Shown here: positions 1 to 9,111 of the stretch, piece after piece
How the letters are laid out: each line of letters starts with the position of its first letter
Position numbering within the stretch: the stretch's first letter is position 1
NCBI GenBank assembly: GCA_017476665.1
Contig: JAFUZJ010000039.1
Coordinates: 1 to 47,771, forward strand
DNA from: Lachnospiraceae bacterium
GTDB lineage: Bacteria; Bacillota; Clostridia; Lachnospirales; Lachnospiraceae
Length of the DNA: 47,771 bases
Direction: 5' to 3'
The notes under the pieces: generated by a model
The model's input: only the letters and a program-made list of their open reading frames with translations
What the model was told of the DNA's origin: nothing
Databases searched by the model: none
Made by a program: the position numbers and the translations under genes

Positions 1-513
1 AAACTCTTCTGATTACATTGAAACAAGCTTCCGCATAACGCTTGTCATACAGACACATAGCAGAGCACAGATGGGAATGACTGAAATCCCGATCCGAAAC
101 CCGGATCGGCTGTTCATTCAGGAAAGCTCCTTTCCCTGTCTCCGCACGATACAGTTCATCGCGGTATGGATTATAGATCACACCGGCGTAGGGTGCCCCA
201 TTCTTCACCAGACCCACGGATATCCCGCTGAAACCGATATCCCGGATAAAATTGGACGTCCCGTCGATGGGATCCACCACCCAGATATTCTCTGCATGCA
301 GCTGCCTGTGTTCCCCTTCTTCCCCCAACATCTCACTTTCCGGAACAAGGGCAGGCAGTCTTTCCGCGAGAAAATTCTGTACTGCCTTGTCCGCTTCCGT
401 CACATAGTTGGAGTTATTGCCTTTCTGCTCAATACGATCTTTCAGGCTTTTATCTGTCATCAATTTGCTTGCCTCGCGGACGATGGCCGCAATTTGTACT
501 GTCAGTTCACTCA
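1..513 (-). CDS. Inositol monophosphatase family protein (3' end outside window)
   Basis: Reading the minus strand from a TTG at 513 gives an open frame that runs off the left edge (171 codons seen). The metal-binding signature WVVDPIDGTSNF is at about residues 76-87, and the preceding GEEG (about 66-69) supplies the catalytic glutamate region. This is the Mg2+-dependent, Li+-sensitive phosphatase fold of SuhB/IMPase; the substrate could be inositol phosphate, or 3'-phosphoadenosine 5'-phosphate if CysQ-like, and the sequence alone does not decide. I chose the TTG because GGGAGGA lies 7 nt upstream and the protein then begins MSELTVQIAAIV, as homologues do. The C-terminal metal-binding motif is outside the window. 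It follows the broken MATE gene by 18 nt, so it is probably co-transcribed with it. Confidence 0.85.
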
Positions 514-531
514 AATCCGTTTCCTCCCGCT

Positions 532-1877
532 CTATTCTGTCTTCGTAATATTGCGCACCCAGCGGTACTTCATGTAATGATGATACACCGCCGGTAACTT
601 TACAAATTCATCCAATGTCAAAATAAACGCCACAGCAATCACCGGCAGCTTCCACACAAAAGCTCCCAGCATGCCCAACGGCACCACCACACACCATAGC
701 GTAATCACATCACAGTACATGCCAAATTTTGTATCCCCGCCTGCCGGAAATATCCCCGATATGATCGTGGAATTCAGGGAATTCCCGATGATATAATACG
801 CTGCCAAGAACATCATGTACTTCAGATAGACCATCGCCTGTGGAGAGAGCGACATTACCTGCAGCACAACCGGTGTAAATGCCAGGATCACCAATCCCGA
901 CGCCACACCGATCCAAATGGAAAACCGCACAAAACTTCCGCCAGCCTTCTTTGCCTGCTCCAGTTCATTCCGCCCCAGCATCCCGCCGATAATGATCCCC
1001 ACTCCGGCCGCAATGCCCCAGCACAGACTGGCGATCATGCTGCGGACGATACCTGCGATGGAATTTGCCGCCGTCGCATCCGAACCCAGATGCCCCATGA
1101 TGACCGAGTACATGGTCACACCGCCGCCCCAGCCGATCTGATTGATCAACAGAGGCAATGTATATTTCCAATAATCCGCATGCAGTTCCCCGCCCCGAAT
1201 GCCAAATAACATAGTCAGCCTGATCGGCAGGCATTTTTTTTGCGCTACCGCAGCCAACACGACGACCGTCTCAAAAAGTCTTGCCAGCACTGTAGCCAGA
1301 GCCGCTCCTGCAATCCCCATCCTGGGAAAAACACCCAAGCCAAAGATCAGGCACGCATTCAGTACGATATTCACCACCACTGCCAATGATCCAATCAGAG
1401 AACTCAGCTTTGCCCTGTCACAGACCTTCATGATACCGAAATAAATCTGGGTAAATCCGGTAAAAAATAGGAGACAGACACTATCCGCAGATAGATTCCG
1501 CCCTTTTCGATCAGTATCGGATCATCCGTGAAGAAACGCATGATCCGATCCGGGACAATCGCCGTCGCCAGTGTGAAGATCAGCCCCACCAACAGACAAT
1601 ACCGCATGGCAATGGCCAACACCTCCGTGGCAGCCTCCTTATCTCCTTTGCCCCAATACTGCGCTGCCAATACCGTAAGTCCAAACACAAACGCATTCGA
1701 AAACAAACTGAATACAAATGCGATCTGCCCCGCCAAAGAAGACGCCGCAAGAGACTCCTGATCCAGAAATCCCAACATAAATGCATCACTGGCCGTGACC
1801 ATTGACGCCATCAGATACTGAAAGGCAATCGGTGTCACGACCGTAAATAGTTTTCGATATAAATTCTTTCGATCCAT
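532..1877 (-). pseudogene. MATE family multidrug/cation antiporter, split by a frameshift
   Basis: Two abutting frames together make one MATE transporter of about 449 residues. The N-terminal part (1428-1877, from MDRKNLYRKLF) covers the first membrane helices; the C-terminal part (532-1431) covers the rest. The break is at a run of six A (1462-1467; T6 on the coding strand). Adding one base there restores YFF-TGFTQIYFGIMK across the junction, and the full span is one base short of a multiple of three. MATE proteins have 12 helices and export drugs or metabolites using Na+ or H+. Homopolymer length at the break means a sequencing error, a real null mutation or slippage are all possible. The gene follows the epimerase-like gene almost directly; a TTG at 1889 is an alternative start. 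Confidence 0.85.
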
Positions 1878-1882
1878 CTCAA

Positions 1883-2770
1883 TTACCAAACCCTGATCTG
1901 ATAAGACACGGAAAACTCCTCTCCGCTCTCCAGTACATTCCCATATTCTCTTTCTTCCAGCGCCTGCCCAAAATCCACTCTGTCGCAGCGTCCATACCAG
2001 GGTTCAATACACACGAAAGGTGCATGTTTCCCAACCGGAGACCAAATGCCAAATAAAGGGGCTTCAAAACTCACTGTCAGCAGCTGTTTTTTCTCCGCAT
2101 CCAAAAGAGTTACAGCATCTGCCTGCTGCTCTTCTATGATCAGTGCGTCCTCCGCAAACAACGCATCCGACATGGCAAGACAACCTGCTGAAAGATCAAG
2201 TTTCTTTTGTCTGTCCGAGAGGCATCCGCTGCCATCTCCCTCGATCACATTACAGGTAAGCGCCTCCGTCACAGTTTGCCCGTTCTTTTCAAACAGCAGA
2301 TAGGATCGGTTCAGATCACAGCCAAACGCGGGATGCCCGCCAATGGAAAAATACATCTTCCGCGCATCGGTATTTTTTACTTTCCAATGCACAATGACCG
2401 TATCGCTTTGCAATTCATAACCAACCGCCAACCGAAAAGCAAACGGATACTTCTCATGTGTTGCCTCCGCATCCGTCAGCACAAACCACATTTCGTTTTC
2501 TGCCGCTCTGCTTTGCTCCGGTACAAAATCCATATCTCTGGCAAATCCATGCTGTGACATCTGATAAGCTTTTCCGCCATAATAAGACGTTTTATTCCGA
2601 TAATTGCCAACTAACGGAAATAAAACTGGCGAAGTCCGTCCCCAGAACGCAGGATCCGCCTGCCACATCATCTCCCTGCCGTCGGAATTCCTCACCAATT
2701 AACGGATATCCGCACCGTGCTCTGCCACTGTAAGTTTCAATTTCTCGTTTTTCAAAATAAATTCTGCCAT
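1883..2770 (-). pseudogene. Aldose 1-epimerase (LacX-like) family protein with in-frame stop
   Basis: From ATG 2770, preceded by GGAGAGGGG, the frame reads MAEFILKNEKLKLTVAEHGADIR, then TAA (plus-strand 2699-2701), then continues in the same frame as LVRNSDGREMMWQADPAFW to 1883. Family members read through here with a residue such as Ser between the two halves, so a single C-to-A change (TCA to TAA) would explain the stop. The remaining 271 residues keep the galactose-mutarotase-like beta-sandwich features, including PLVGNYR and GGHPAFGC. A TTG at 2698 directly after the stop might allow reinitiation, but no ribosome-binding site is visible there. The true family role (hexose or sugar-phosphate epimerisation) is not certain for LacX-like proteins. 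Confidence 0.8.
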
Positions 2771-2812
2771 AGTTTTCCCCTCTCCAAAATAAGTTTTATC
2801 TCTGACTCGTCT

Positions 2813-4072
2813 CTATGCTTCCTGCTCCAGCGACGCAAAATATCTCTTTCCTGCCTCTCTGGACCGCGCGTCTCTGGCCGCATCTACCTCCTCATAATGC
2901 GCCTCCAAAAGCTCCACGAGCTCCCCGCTGATACCGCCGCTCTCTACATTTTCATGCAATACCTTCAATGCGTTTTCCTTGTCCATTCCCTTGCGATAAG
3001 GTCTCTCCTCCGTGATCGCAGAGAAAATATCAGCCACCGCCATGATCCTGGCCCCCTGGTCCAACATAGGCGCATCAAAATGAAACGGATACCCTCTGCC
3101 GTTTAGTTTCTCATGATGAAATCCCGCCCAATCCGCAATCTTGCCAAAGCCTTCCACATCCATCAAAATGAGTCTGGTGTAATAAGTATGTTCTTTGACG
3201 ACATTAAATTCTTCCTCGTCCAGCTTGCCCGGTTTCTCCAGAATTGCCCGAGGCACCCGAAGCTTCCCGATATCATGCAGATTTCCTGCAATCTCCATCA
3301 TCAGACATTCTTCCTCGCTCATTCCCGCAAGCTTCTTTGCCGACGCGGCCACCCCTGCGGAATGCATGGCGGTAAACGGACTTCGAAAGTCGATGATCCG
3401 GGACATGAAACCGGTGAGCTGGACCGTCTCCTCCAGCGAGACCGGATGAATATCCCCGGTGAAAATCATCAAAAAAGAAGGATTTAACATAATATCCAGC
3501 CATACAAACTCCCGCCTGCTCACCTTTAGAAACGCATCCACCGTCTCAGACGAATACTCTTTCCCCCGGCATTCCTCCATCACGGCACAGATTGGCTTCA
3601 CCTGATTTAAGACCGGCACATCCTCCTTCAATATGATTGACACTGTATCCGCCAAATGAATGGCATCTGCAATCTCTATGTATGTGGAATACCGTCCACC
3701 CCTCCTGGCCGCAATCTTCAGGTTTTCCGTGTAGCTGTTCTGACAGATTTCAATTACGTTCGCGATCTCCTCAAAGCGATCCAGATCCCGCAGCATCCGT
3801 GCTCCCATGGCAGATACATATTTTGCCTTCTTCTCAATCTCCAGAACGGATTGCTGTTTCTCCCAGACCACCGCTCCCACATCATGCAGAAGCGCCGCAT
3901 AAATCATCAGATGCAGATCCTCCACATCCATGCCTCGCTCCGTTCCGATCAGATACGCCAGATAAGCAGTCTGCTCATGATGATGCTCCATGTCCGGATT
4001 GATCAGATTCATGGATTTTGCCAATGCCCCAAGCAAAGATCTGATATTGGTGAATGATTTATTATCCTGCAT
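2813..4072 (-). CDS. Tandem HD / HD-GYP domain protein (putative c-di-GMP phosphodiesterase)
   Basis: This is a 419-residue soluble protein. The N-terminal half has a first HD-like unit (HHHEQTAYLAYLIG with LLHDVGAVVW at about 70-80). The C-terminal half has a full HD-GYP signature: NLHDIGKLRVP, then KEHTYYTRLIL, HHEKLNGRGYP and ADIFSAITEERPYRKGM. HD-GYP enzymes hydrolyse cyclic di-GMP with a di-iron or tri-iron centre, and the metal ligands visible here (HD, H, HH, D) are intact. The order resembles PF11849-like two-HD proteins of Clostridia that sense through the first HD. GGDEF and EAL proteins occur at the far end of the window, so c-di-GMP signalling is plausible in this organism. Start ATG 4072 has GGAG 6 nt upstream. 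Confidence 0.85.
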   Translation of the reverse strand: MQDNKSFTNIRSLLGALAKSMNLINPDMEHHHEQTAYLAYLIGTERGMDVEDLHLMIYAALLHDVGAVVWEKQQSVLEIEKKAKYVSAMGARMLRDLDRFEEIANVIEICQNSYTENLKIAARRGGRYSTYIEIADAIHLADTVSIILKEDVPVLNQVKPICAVMEECRGKEYSSETVDAFLKVSRREFVWLDIMLNPSFLMIFTGDIHPVSLEETVQLTGFMSRIIDFRSPFTAMHSAGVAASAKKLAGMSEEECLMMEIAGNLHDIGKLRVPRAILEKPGKLDEEEFNVVKEHTYYTRLILMDVEGFGKIADWAGFHHEKLNGRGYPFHFDAPMLDQGARIMAVADIFSAITEERPYRKGMDKENALKVLHENVESGGISGELVELLEAHYEEVDAARDARSREAGKRYFASLEQEA

Positions 4073-4118
4073 ATGTTTACTCCTCTGTCCTTACTGTTCG
4101 TCCATGCTTTTTTGAAAT

Positions 4119-4844
4119 CTAAAATCCCCACGGCAGATACGCTGCCAACACGGCAAACACCACCGCCGGCAGCATGTTCGCCACCCGCAGTTTCTTGCCC
4201 CACACCAAATTCACGCCCACACAGAATATGAGCACCGACCCGATCAGTGACAGATACTCTATGGCCAGATCCGTCATGACCGGTGCGATCAGCCGCGCAA
4301 GCAATGTGATCGAACCCTCGAATAGAAAGACCGGAATCGCCGAAAACGCGCATCCTTTTCCCATGGAAGAGGTCATCACAGCAATAATGATAAAGTCTAA
4401 CACCGACTTCACCGCCAAGGTAGAATAATCACTTAAAAGTCCATCCTGGATCGCTCCCACGATCGCCATGGCGCCGATACACACCGTCAGCGATGCCGTC
4501 ACGAAGGCGTGGACAAATTTTGCATCCCCGCTGTTTCCGGTCTTGTTTTTCAGCCACTCGCCAAACACTTCAAACCCTTTCTCGATCCCGATCAGTTCCC
4601 CGATGATCGTGCCGATTGCCAGACACAGAACCACCAGCATGGACTTGCCGCTGCTCAAGGTTCCGCCCTCTATCCGCAGCATCCCCTCCATAGCGCCTGC
4701 TATCGCAATAAAAAGCACGCTCACACCGCACGCCTTGTTCAGAGAATCCTGTTGCTCCTCCTTAAATAATTTTCCCGTAAAATGTCCGATCACGCCACCC
4801 GCTACAATGGCGGCGCTGTTAATGATTGTACCAAGTCCTATCAT
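4119..4844 (-). CDS. DUF554 family integral membrane protein
   Basis: The 241-residue product starts MIGLGTIINSAAIVAGG, which is the standard start of the DUF554 (YdfK/YqgA) family, and contains about six to seven hydrophobic helices with a central GE-rich loop (GTIIGELIGIEKGFE). Function is unknown; a transport or channel role is often guessed but not shown. A longer start at ATG 4877 overlaps the stop of the SseB-like gene in an ATGA arrangement and would add IRIERSGRSD; I prefer 4844 because homologues begin there, with GGAAGAAG upstream. The overlap means translation is probably coupled to the upstream gene. Confidence 0.8.
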   Translation of the reverse strand: MIGLGTIINSAAIVAGGVIGHFTGKLFKEEQQDSLNKACGVSVLFIAIAGAMEGMLRIEGGTLSSGKSMLVVLCLAIGTIIGELIGIEKGFEVFGEWLKNKTGNSGDAKFVHAFVTASLTVCIGAMAIVGAIQDGLLSDYSTLAVKSVLDFIIIAVMTSSMGKGCAFSAIPVFLFEGSITLLARLIAPVMTDLAIEYLSLIGSVLIFCVGVNLVWGKKLRVANMLPAVVFAVLAAYLPWGF

Positions 4845-4873
4845 ATCGCTTCTTCCGCTTCTCTCAATCCTTA

Positions 4874-6358
4874 TCATTTTGCGCTCTGCGCTATTTTCTG
4901 TATCTCTTCAAACATGTCCTTGCCGATATAGCACCCTGCCGCCGGATATTCCGTCACATTGATGGCGCAGTCAAAGGTCTCGATCATACCCTCTATGGGT
5001 TGGATCATACCGTTCCACTCCTCATCGAATACTTTGCGCAGCCGTTTCCAATCCGTATACATCCGGACTGCATCTCTGTCTTTTTTCCCCGGCATCATGG
5101 GAAACGCAATCTTCATATCCTTTTTCAGCACAGTCCTGCCGCTCTCATCCGGCTGAGGCGTCTCGCCTTCTGTCTTCATAGGAATCACAAAATTTGCTTT
5201 CATCAGTTCCTTTGCCATAAAACGATAATACAATCGATATACAAGCTCCGCATCCGGGCTCTCCGGCCGTCCCATCTGGCCGATGAGCAGCATCCACCGC
5301 ACCAGATCCGGATTGGTCACGGGAATATCAGCCTGCGGTGTATCACCGTAATCCGGCTTCAGGACCAGTTTTTCCGCATCTACAGAAGTCTGCTCGGAAC
5401 AGATCAAAGCACCGCATGCTCCGTTCAGGTAAAATGCATCTCCAAGGAAATCCCGGATGCCGTTTTTCTCCTCTCCGTTTTCAATTTTTCTGACCTCAAA
5501 TTTACTGGCAGGATAAGTTGCCGCATAGGTTTGATAATATGCCTTGGGAATCAGCATGATATCCGGATGGCTGCACATATAGGAACCATCCTCCTGTCTG
5601 TAAGTCTGGGAAAACAGATGGGGTTCGCCGGTTGCCTTGTCATAGATTGTATAGATTTCATCTGCCTCCAGAATTTTCCGGCACAAAGCATCTGCCAGCT
5701 TCTCCACCTTCTGCTGTTTCTCCCGCTTCTCCTCCTCGGATTCTTTGATATTTTTATTGGCATGGAACCAGTTGAACAATCTCCATGCCTCCGCCAGATC
5801 CGCAATGCTCATCGCCTCCAGCTCACTCTCCGCCAGATCCAGATTTTTGCGCGCCACATAGGTATCTCCGATGGCTGTGATATAGGCATCGTGTGCCGCC
5901 TTGGTGGTCGCATCCGCGGTGTGCACAATGGAACCGATGCGCACATGCATCGGCTGTGGAGCATCCAGTTTCAAAGCCACCATGCAGTTGACCGCCTCCC
6001 GCACAGACTTCTCCTCAATCTCCAACCCTTTTATTGTGGTCTGGTACACCGCCCCGTCATCGGCGCCAAATTCCGATACATACACACTCATGCTGTTCTT
6101 CACGATTCCCTGCACCCTGCCGACTACCACCACAGCCTTTGAGTGCCGCAATTCAAAAACATCCTGCACGCCCAAGACAAAAGATCCCTCCGGCGCGCTC
6201 TGCTCATTGTTCTCATTCTTTTCGGAAGAAGACGTTGCTGACTCCGCATTCTGAACCGACCCTTTTGACGCAGTTTCCTCTACTGCCTTGGATGCTTCAG
6301 ATGTTTTCTTTTCCTCCTGCTTTTTATTCTTTTGAAATAACTCCGATAACTTTCCCAT
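4874..6358 (-). CDS. Two-domain protein: EF-Tu domain-2-like barrel plus SseB-like domain
   Basis: This is a 494-residue protein in three parts. Residues 1-60 are a charged, Ser/Glu/Lys-rich linker with no obvious fold. Residues 60-125 (VFELRHSKAVVVVGRVQG through VNCMVALKL) resemble the beta-barrel domain 2 of translation GTPases. The middle carries a Lys/Glu-rich coiled segment. The C-terminal 180 residues look like SseB N-terminal domains: LVRWMLLIGQMG, KANFVIPMKTEG, then KIAFPMMPGKKDRDAVRMYTD. SseB was named for serine-sensitivity enhancement in E. coli and its biochemistry is unclear. No catalytic motif or membrane segment is visible. It sits directly before the DUF554 gene with an overlapping stop and start. 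Family assignment is by pattern only. Confidence 0.6.
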   Translation of the reverse strand: MGKLSELFQKNKKQEEKKTSEASKAVEETASKGSVQNAESATSSSEKNENNEQSAPEGSFVLGVQDVFELRHSKAVVVVGRVQGIVKNSMSVYVSEFGADDGAVYQTTIKGLEIEEKSVREAVNCMVALKLDAPQPMHVRIGSIVHTADATTKAAHDAYITAIGDTYVARKNLDLAESELEAMSIADLAEAWRLFNWFHANKNIKESEEEKREKQQKVEKLADALCRKILEADEIYTIYDKATGEPHLFSQTYRQEDGSYMCSHPDIMLIPKAYYQTYAATYPASKFEVRKIENGEEKNGIRDFLGDAFYLNGACGALICSEQTSVDAEKLVLKPDYGDTPQADIPVTNPDLVRWMLLIGQMGRPESPDAELVYRLYYRFMAKELMKANFVIPMKTEGETPQPDESGRTVLKKDMKIAFPMMPGKKDRDAVRMYTDWKRLRKVFDEEWNGMIQPIEGMIETFDCAINVTEYPAAGCYIGKDMFEEIQKIAQSAK

Positions 6359-6380
6359 GTTTTCTCCCTTTCGTCTTTTT

Positions 6381-6553
6381 CTATCTATTTTGGCACAATG
6401 CGTTCACCGCATCTTCGATGCTTTCCCTTTCCCGTAATCCTTCAATCCATTCCGATGGGATCCCGAAATAGCCCCAATAGATTCCGGTCAGCTCGATATC
6501 CATGATACCACCATTCTGCCAATTTGTCCGCAAAATCCTTCAGACTTTTCCCT
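6381..6553 (-). pseudogene. C-terminal remnant, ADP-ribosylglycohydrolase-like
   Basis: A short decayed coding piece. One frame gives DIELTGIYWGYFGIPSEWI followed by EGLRERESIEDAVNALCQNR and a TAG stop at 6381-6383, which resembles the last 35-40 residues of DraG-type ADP-ribosylglycohydrolases (LAGIYYGxxGIPxEWL pattern). Just upstream a second frame gives KSLKDFADKLAEWWYHG, so the piece also carries a frameshift near 6500. The rest of the gene is absent; the 2'-5' RNA ligase-like gene takes its place. I infer a truncation by recombination. Confidence 0.4.
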
Positions 6554-7049
6554 GCCTTATCCATTTCTCAATAATGATGATAGACTCATCATTGCTGCCA
6601 ATCATTTCCACAGAAATTTTATCAACTGTTGTTACGAATGTATCTTTCCTATTCTTGATCTTATCATATGCTTCATCCATTTCTGAAACTGAAGCTAGTT
6701 TGCCTACCGTCATATGCGGCACGTAATCAAAATCGGAGCAATACATTTTGAATTCATTCGAGTATAATTCATCATGAATCTTCTCTACGATCTCACTACC
6801 CCTTGTCAAATTTAAAAACAGATAATTTCCGAAACGATCACTATGCTTACTGAATCCTCTTAATTCAAGATGAAAAGGTTCCATATCTTTAAGTCTTACA
6901 TCCAAAATATGTTCCAATTCCTCATTGCTGAGCTCTGAATCAAATGGAAAAACTATCGTAATATGTGGCCTTACAAATTCCGCCAAAGGATCATATTGTT
7001 TGCGGATTAAATCTATAATATCTATATTTTCGAAATCCGGAAATATCAT
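6540..7049 (-). CDS. 2'-5' RNA ligase / LigT-like (2H phosphoesterase) family protein
   Basis: This 169-residue protein has the two H-x-T motifs that define the 2H phosphoesterase superfamily: HITIVFPF near residue 30 and HMTVGKL near residue 118. Members hydrolyse or ligate 2',5' or cyclic 2',3' phosphodiesters in RNA or cyclic nucleotides; the substrate here is unknown. I prefer ATG 7049 (MIFPDFENIDII) over the TTG at 7067 because AAGGA lies 5 nt upstream of it. The sequence is AT-richer than the housekeeping genes. It is the last intact gene before the ADP-ribosylglycohydrolase remnant. Confidence 0.75.
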   Translation of the reverse strand: MIFPDFENIDIIDLIRKQYDPLAEFVRPHITIVFPFDSELSNEELEHILDVRLKDMEPFHLELRGFSKHSDRFGNYLFLNLTRGSEIVEKIHDELYSNEFKMYCSDFDYVPHMTVGKLASVSEMDEAYDKIKNRKDTFVTTVDKISVEMIGSNDESIIIIEKWIRQGKV

Positions 7050-7091
7050 TATTGTCCTTAAGCTCAATTATGTATCCCCCTGGTCATTTAA

Positions 7092-7562
7092 TTATGTATC
7101 TATCCGTATGATTTCTGTTAAAGCCTTATTTCTATATGCTACATCATCTCTGACGGTAAAACCCTGGCTCTCCCAAAACGCATTTCCAATCTCATTTCTA
7201 TTGAAAACCAAAAGCGCAACCTTGTTAATGCCTTCCGCCTTAAGCACACTAAGACTGTTTTCCAAGAGTTTTCCTGCAATCCCTTGTTTTCGATAATCTT
7301 CCGCAACAGACATATGATAGATATATCCTCTTCTTCCGTCATGCCCGGCCAACACAACCCCTATAATGCGGTCTGCTTCCTCTGCCACATAAGATGTATT
7401 GGGATTCCTTTTCAGAAACTTCTCTATTCCTTCTTTAGAATCATCAAGATTATTAAAACCCATATTCTTGCAAGACATCCAAAGTTCATACACTTTCTCA
7501 TAATCAGCAATGGTCATTACCCGAAATTGTATTTTATCTGCCCGAATAAAATTTGCACTCAT
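7092..7562 (-). CDS. GNAT family N-acetyltransferase
   Basis: A 156-residue acetyltransferase fold. The acetyl-CoA binding motif A is HMSVAEDYRKQGIAGKLL at about residues 83-100 (the Q/R-x-x-G-x-A segment), and motif B is NAFWESQGF near 130. The substrate is not predictable. The core fold starts around MTIADYEKVYELW, so ATG 7517 is an alternative start, but ATG 7562 almost abuts the stop of the Cof gene (7565) and GGAGGGAG sits 14 nt upstream, which suggests coupled translation. Confidence 0.8.
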   Translation of the reverse strand: MSANFIRADKIQFRVMTIADYEKVYELWMSCKNMGFNNLDDSKEGIEKFLKRNPNTSYVAEEADRIIGVVLAGHDGRRGYIYHMSVAEDYRKQGIAGKLLENSLSVLKAEGINKVALLVFNRNEIGNAFWESQGFTVRDDVAYRNKALTEIIRIDT

Positions 7563-7564
7563 CC

Positions 7565-8356
7565 TTACCTATAACTCCCTCCGAATTCCATTATTAAATT
7601 TTTTATATATTCTGCTATCCCATCTTCATCATTTGTCCCAATTGTTATATCTGCTACGGCCTTAACCTCATCCAAGGCATTTCCCATGGCAACGCCTAAG
7701 CCGCAAAGCTTAAGCATTCCGATATCTGCCAAATCATCACCAAATGCAGTTACATCCTTCAAGCTGATTTCTAATATTTCGCACATTTTTATGATAGCAT
7801 TTTCTTTTGTGACATTTTTCTTTGTAAACTTGTACCAATACTCATCCGTAAATCTGATGGAATCGCAATTCGGAAGGCTTTGCTGTATTTGTCTCGCCTT
7901 GCTTTCATCCACTATTCTCACGCACACTTTAAGAGAAGCTTCTTTCCAATCTGGAAAATCGGAATAAATGTCGCCACCCCATGTTTTTTCAAGCGAAGTA
8001 TATTTTTCCCCATAATTGGCATAGTGATCATCCGCCGTATCTATGGTTATCTCACAATCATCTCCTAAATATTTTCTTGCTATGTGAAGAATGTCGCCGG
8101 TTTCTTCAGCATATAAAGCCTGCTCATATATGACTTGATCTCCTGCCTTTACAAGTGCTCCTCCACTTGCAATGATTACATCCGGAACAAGTTTATCAGT
8201 AAAACTCAATGAATTCCTTATGCTTCTCGAGGTAGATATCCCTATAAGGTATCCGCTTTCCCTTGCCGCAAGCAACGCAGCAAAAGTCTTGTCTGATATT
8301 ATTTTGTCACTGGTAAGAAGCGTTCCGTCCAAATCAAACAATAATAATTTCTTCAT
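7565..8356 (-). CDS. Cof-type HAD-IIB family phosphatase
   Basis: A 263-residue HAD hydrolase. Motif I is LLFDLDGTLL at residues 4-13 (Asp nucleophile and acid/base Asp), motif II is ISTS near 41, the motif III lysine is in KKNVTKENAI, and motif IV is AFGDDLADIGML near 207. The cap is type C2B, as in Cof/YidA sugar-phosphate or PLP phosphatases. It acts in the cytoplasm; the substrate is unknown. It precedes the GNAT gene by 2 nt and follows the methyltransferase by 35 nt. Confidence 0.85.
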   Translation of the reverse strand: MKKLLLFDLDGTLLTSDKIISDKTFAALLAARESGYLIGISTSRSIRNSLSFTDKLVPDVIIASGGALVKAGDQVIYEQALYAEETGDILHIARKYLGDDCEITIDTADDHYANYGEKYTSLEKTWGGDIYSDFPDWKEASLKVCVRIVDESKARQIQQSLPNCDSIRFTDEYWYKFTKKNVTKENAIIKMCEILEISLKDVTAFGDDLADIGMLKLCGLGVAMGNALDEVKAVADITIGTNDEDGIAEYIKNLIMEFGGSYR

Positions 8357-8391
8357 ATACCTTTATCGCCCCGATCATCACACACAATTTA

Positions 8392-9093
8392 TCACACAGC
8401 CTTTCGCATTATCAGATGGTTAAAAAATGCAATATTTCTAAATGCATCCATCTCCGAAACTCTCATTTCCAGTTTCATCATTTCATCCTGCCAGCTTTCA
8501 TCTGAATGCTTTTCCTGGTTTTGTTGAAGATCCCAAAATGTTCGTATTCCGTAGGTTTTCTCACATGTCAATTCCGGACACCATTTTCTGATCTGCTCAA
8601 CCTCGTAATACCGGATCTGCCCAAACCTTGATGCCATGGAATCTTCTCCGTCAAGAAGTGCACTTGCCTTTTCAAAATCATCCAAAAGCACAGCCATTTG
8701 CATTACCCGCCCGTTGCGATTATGCTTAACAAGTGAAATATATCCTTCTGGCTTCACGACCCTTGAGAGCTCGCGCATCACCTCCGCTTTATCATCCACA
8801 TACTCTAAAACATTATGACAGATAATCACATCAAAAGTATTATCCTGAAACTCAGATAATGCAGAAAGGTTCCCAATGATCTGTCTGTATTCATAATCCT
8901 GCCAAGCATCTTTAAGCATTTCTTCCCAAGGCTCCACAGCAATTACTTTGTTGTCTTTCGCAAAATGATCAGCGGTAATTCCCTCACCACTGCCAAAATC
9001 CAGAATATACTTATCGCTTATGTCCCCCAGCTGTTTCCATACTATTTTCTTAAATAATCTTTCCCACGCCGGTAATTCGGTAAGGTGTCTCAT
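8392..9093 (-). CDS. Class I SAM-dependent methyltransferase
   Basis: A 234-residue Rossmann methyltransferase. Motif I is ILDFGSGEGITADHF, motif II contains VIAVEPWEEML, and post-motif residues are VIICHNVLEYVDD, typical of Methyltransf_11/UbiE-like enzymes acting on small molecules. Substrate unknown. I chose ATG 9093 (MRHLTELPAWERLF) because GGAGGA sits 8 nt before it; an upstream GTG at 9111 abuts the stop of the phosphatase gene but lacks its own site. The tight junction suggests one transcript with the phosphatase. Confidence 0.82.
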   Translation of the reverse strand: MRHLTELPAWERLFKKIVWKQLGDISDKYILDFGSGEGITADHFAKDNKVIAVEPWEEMLKDAWQDYEYRQIIGNLSALSEFQDNTFDVIICHNVLEYVDDKAEVMRELSRVVKPEGYISLVKHNRNGRVMQMAVLLDDFEKASALLDGEDSMASRFGQIRYYEVEQIRKWCPELTCEKTYGIRTFWDLQQNQEKHSDESWQDEMMKLEMRVSEMDAFRNIAFFNHLIMRKAV

Positions 9094-9111
9094 TAGTGTT
9101 TCCTCCATCAC

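Noticed and set aside
4826-6142. A 438-codon plus-strand open frame
   Set aside because: It is antisense to the SseB-like gene, has a His/Cys/Leu-rich composition typical of antisense shadows, and lacks a ribosome-binding site.
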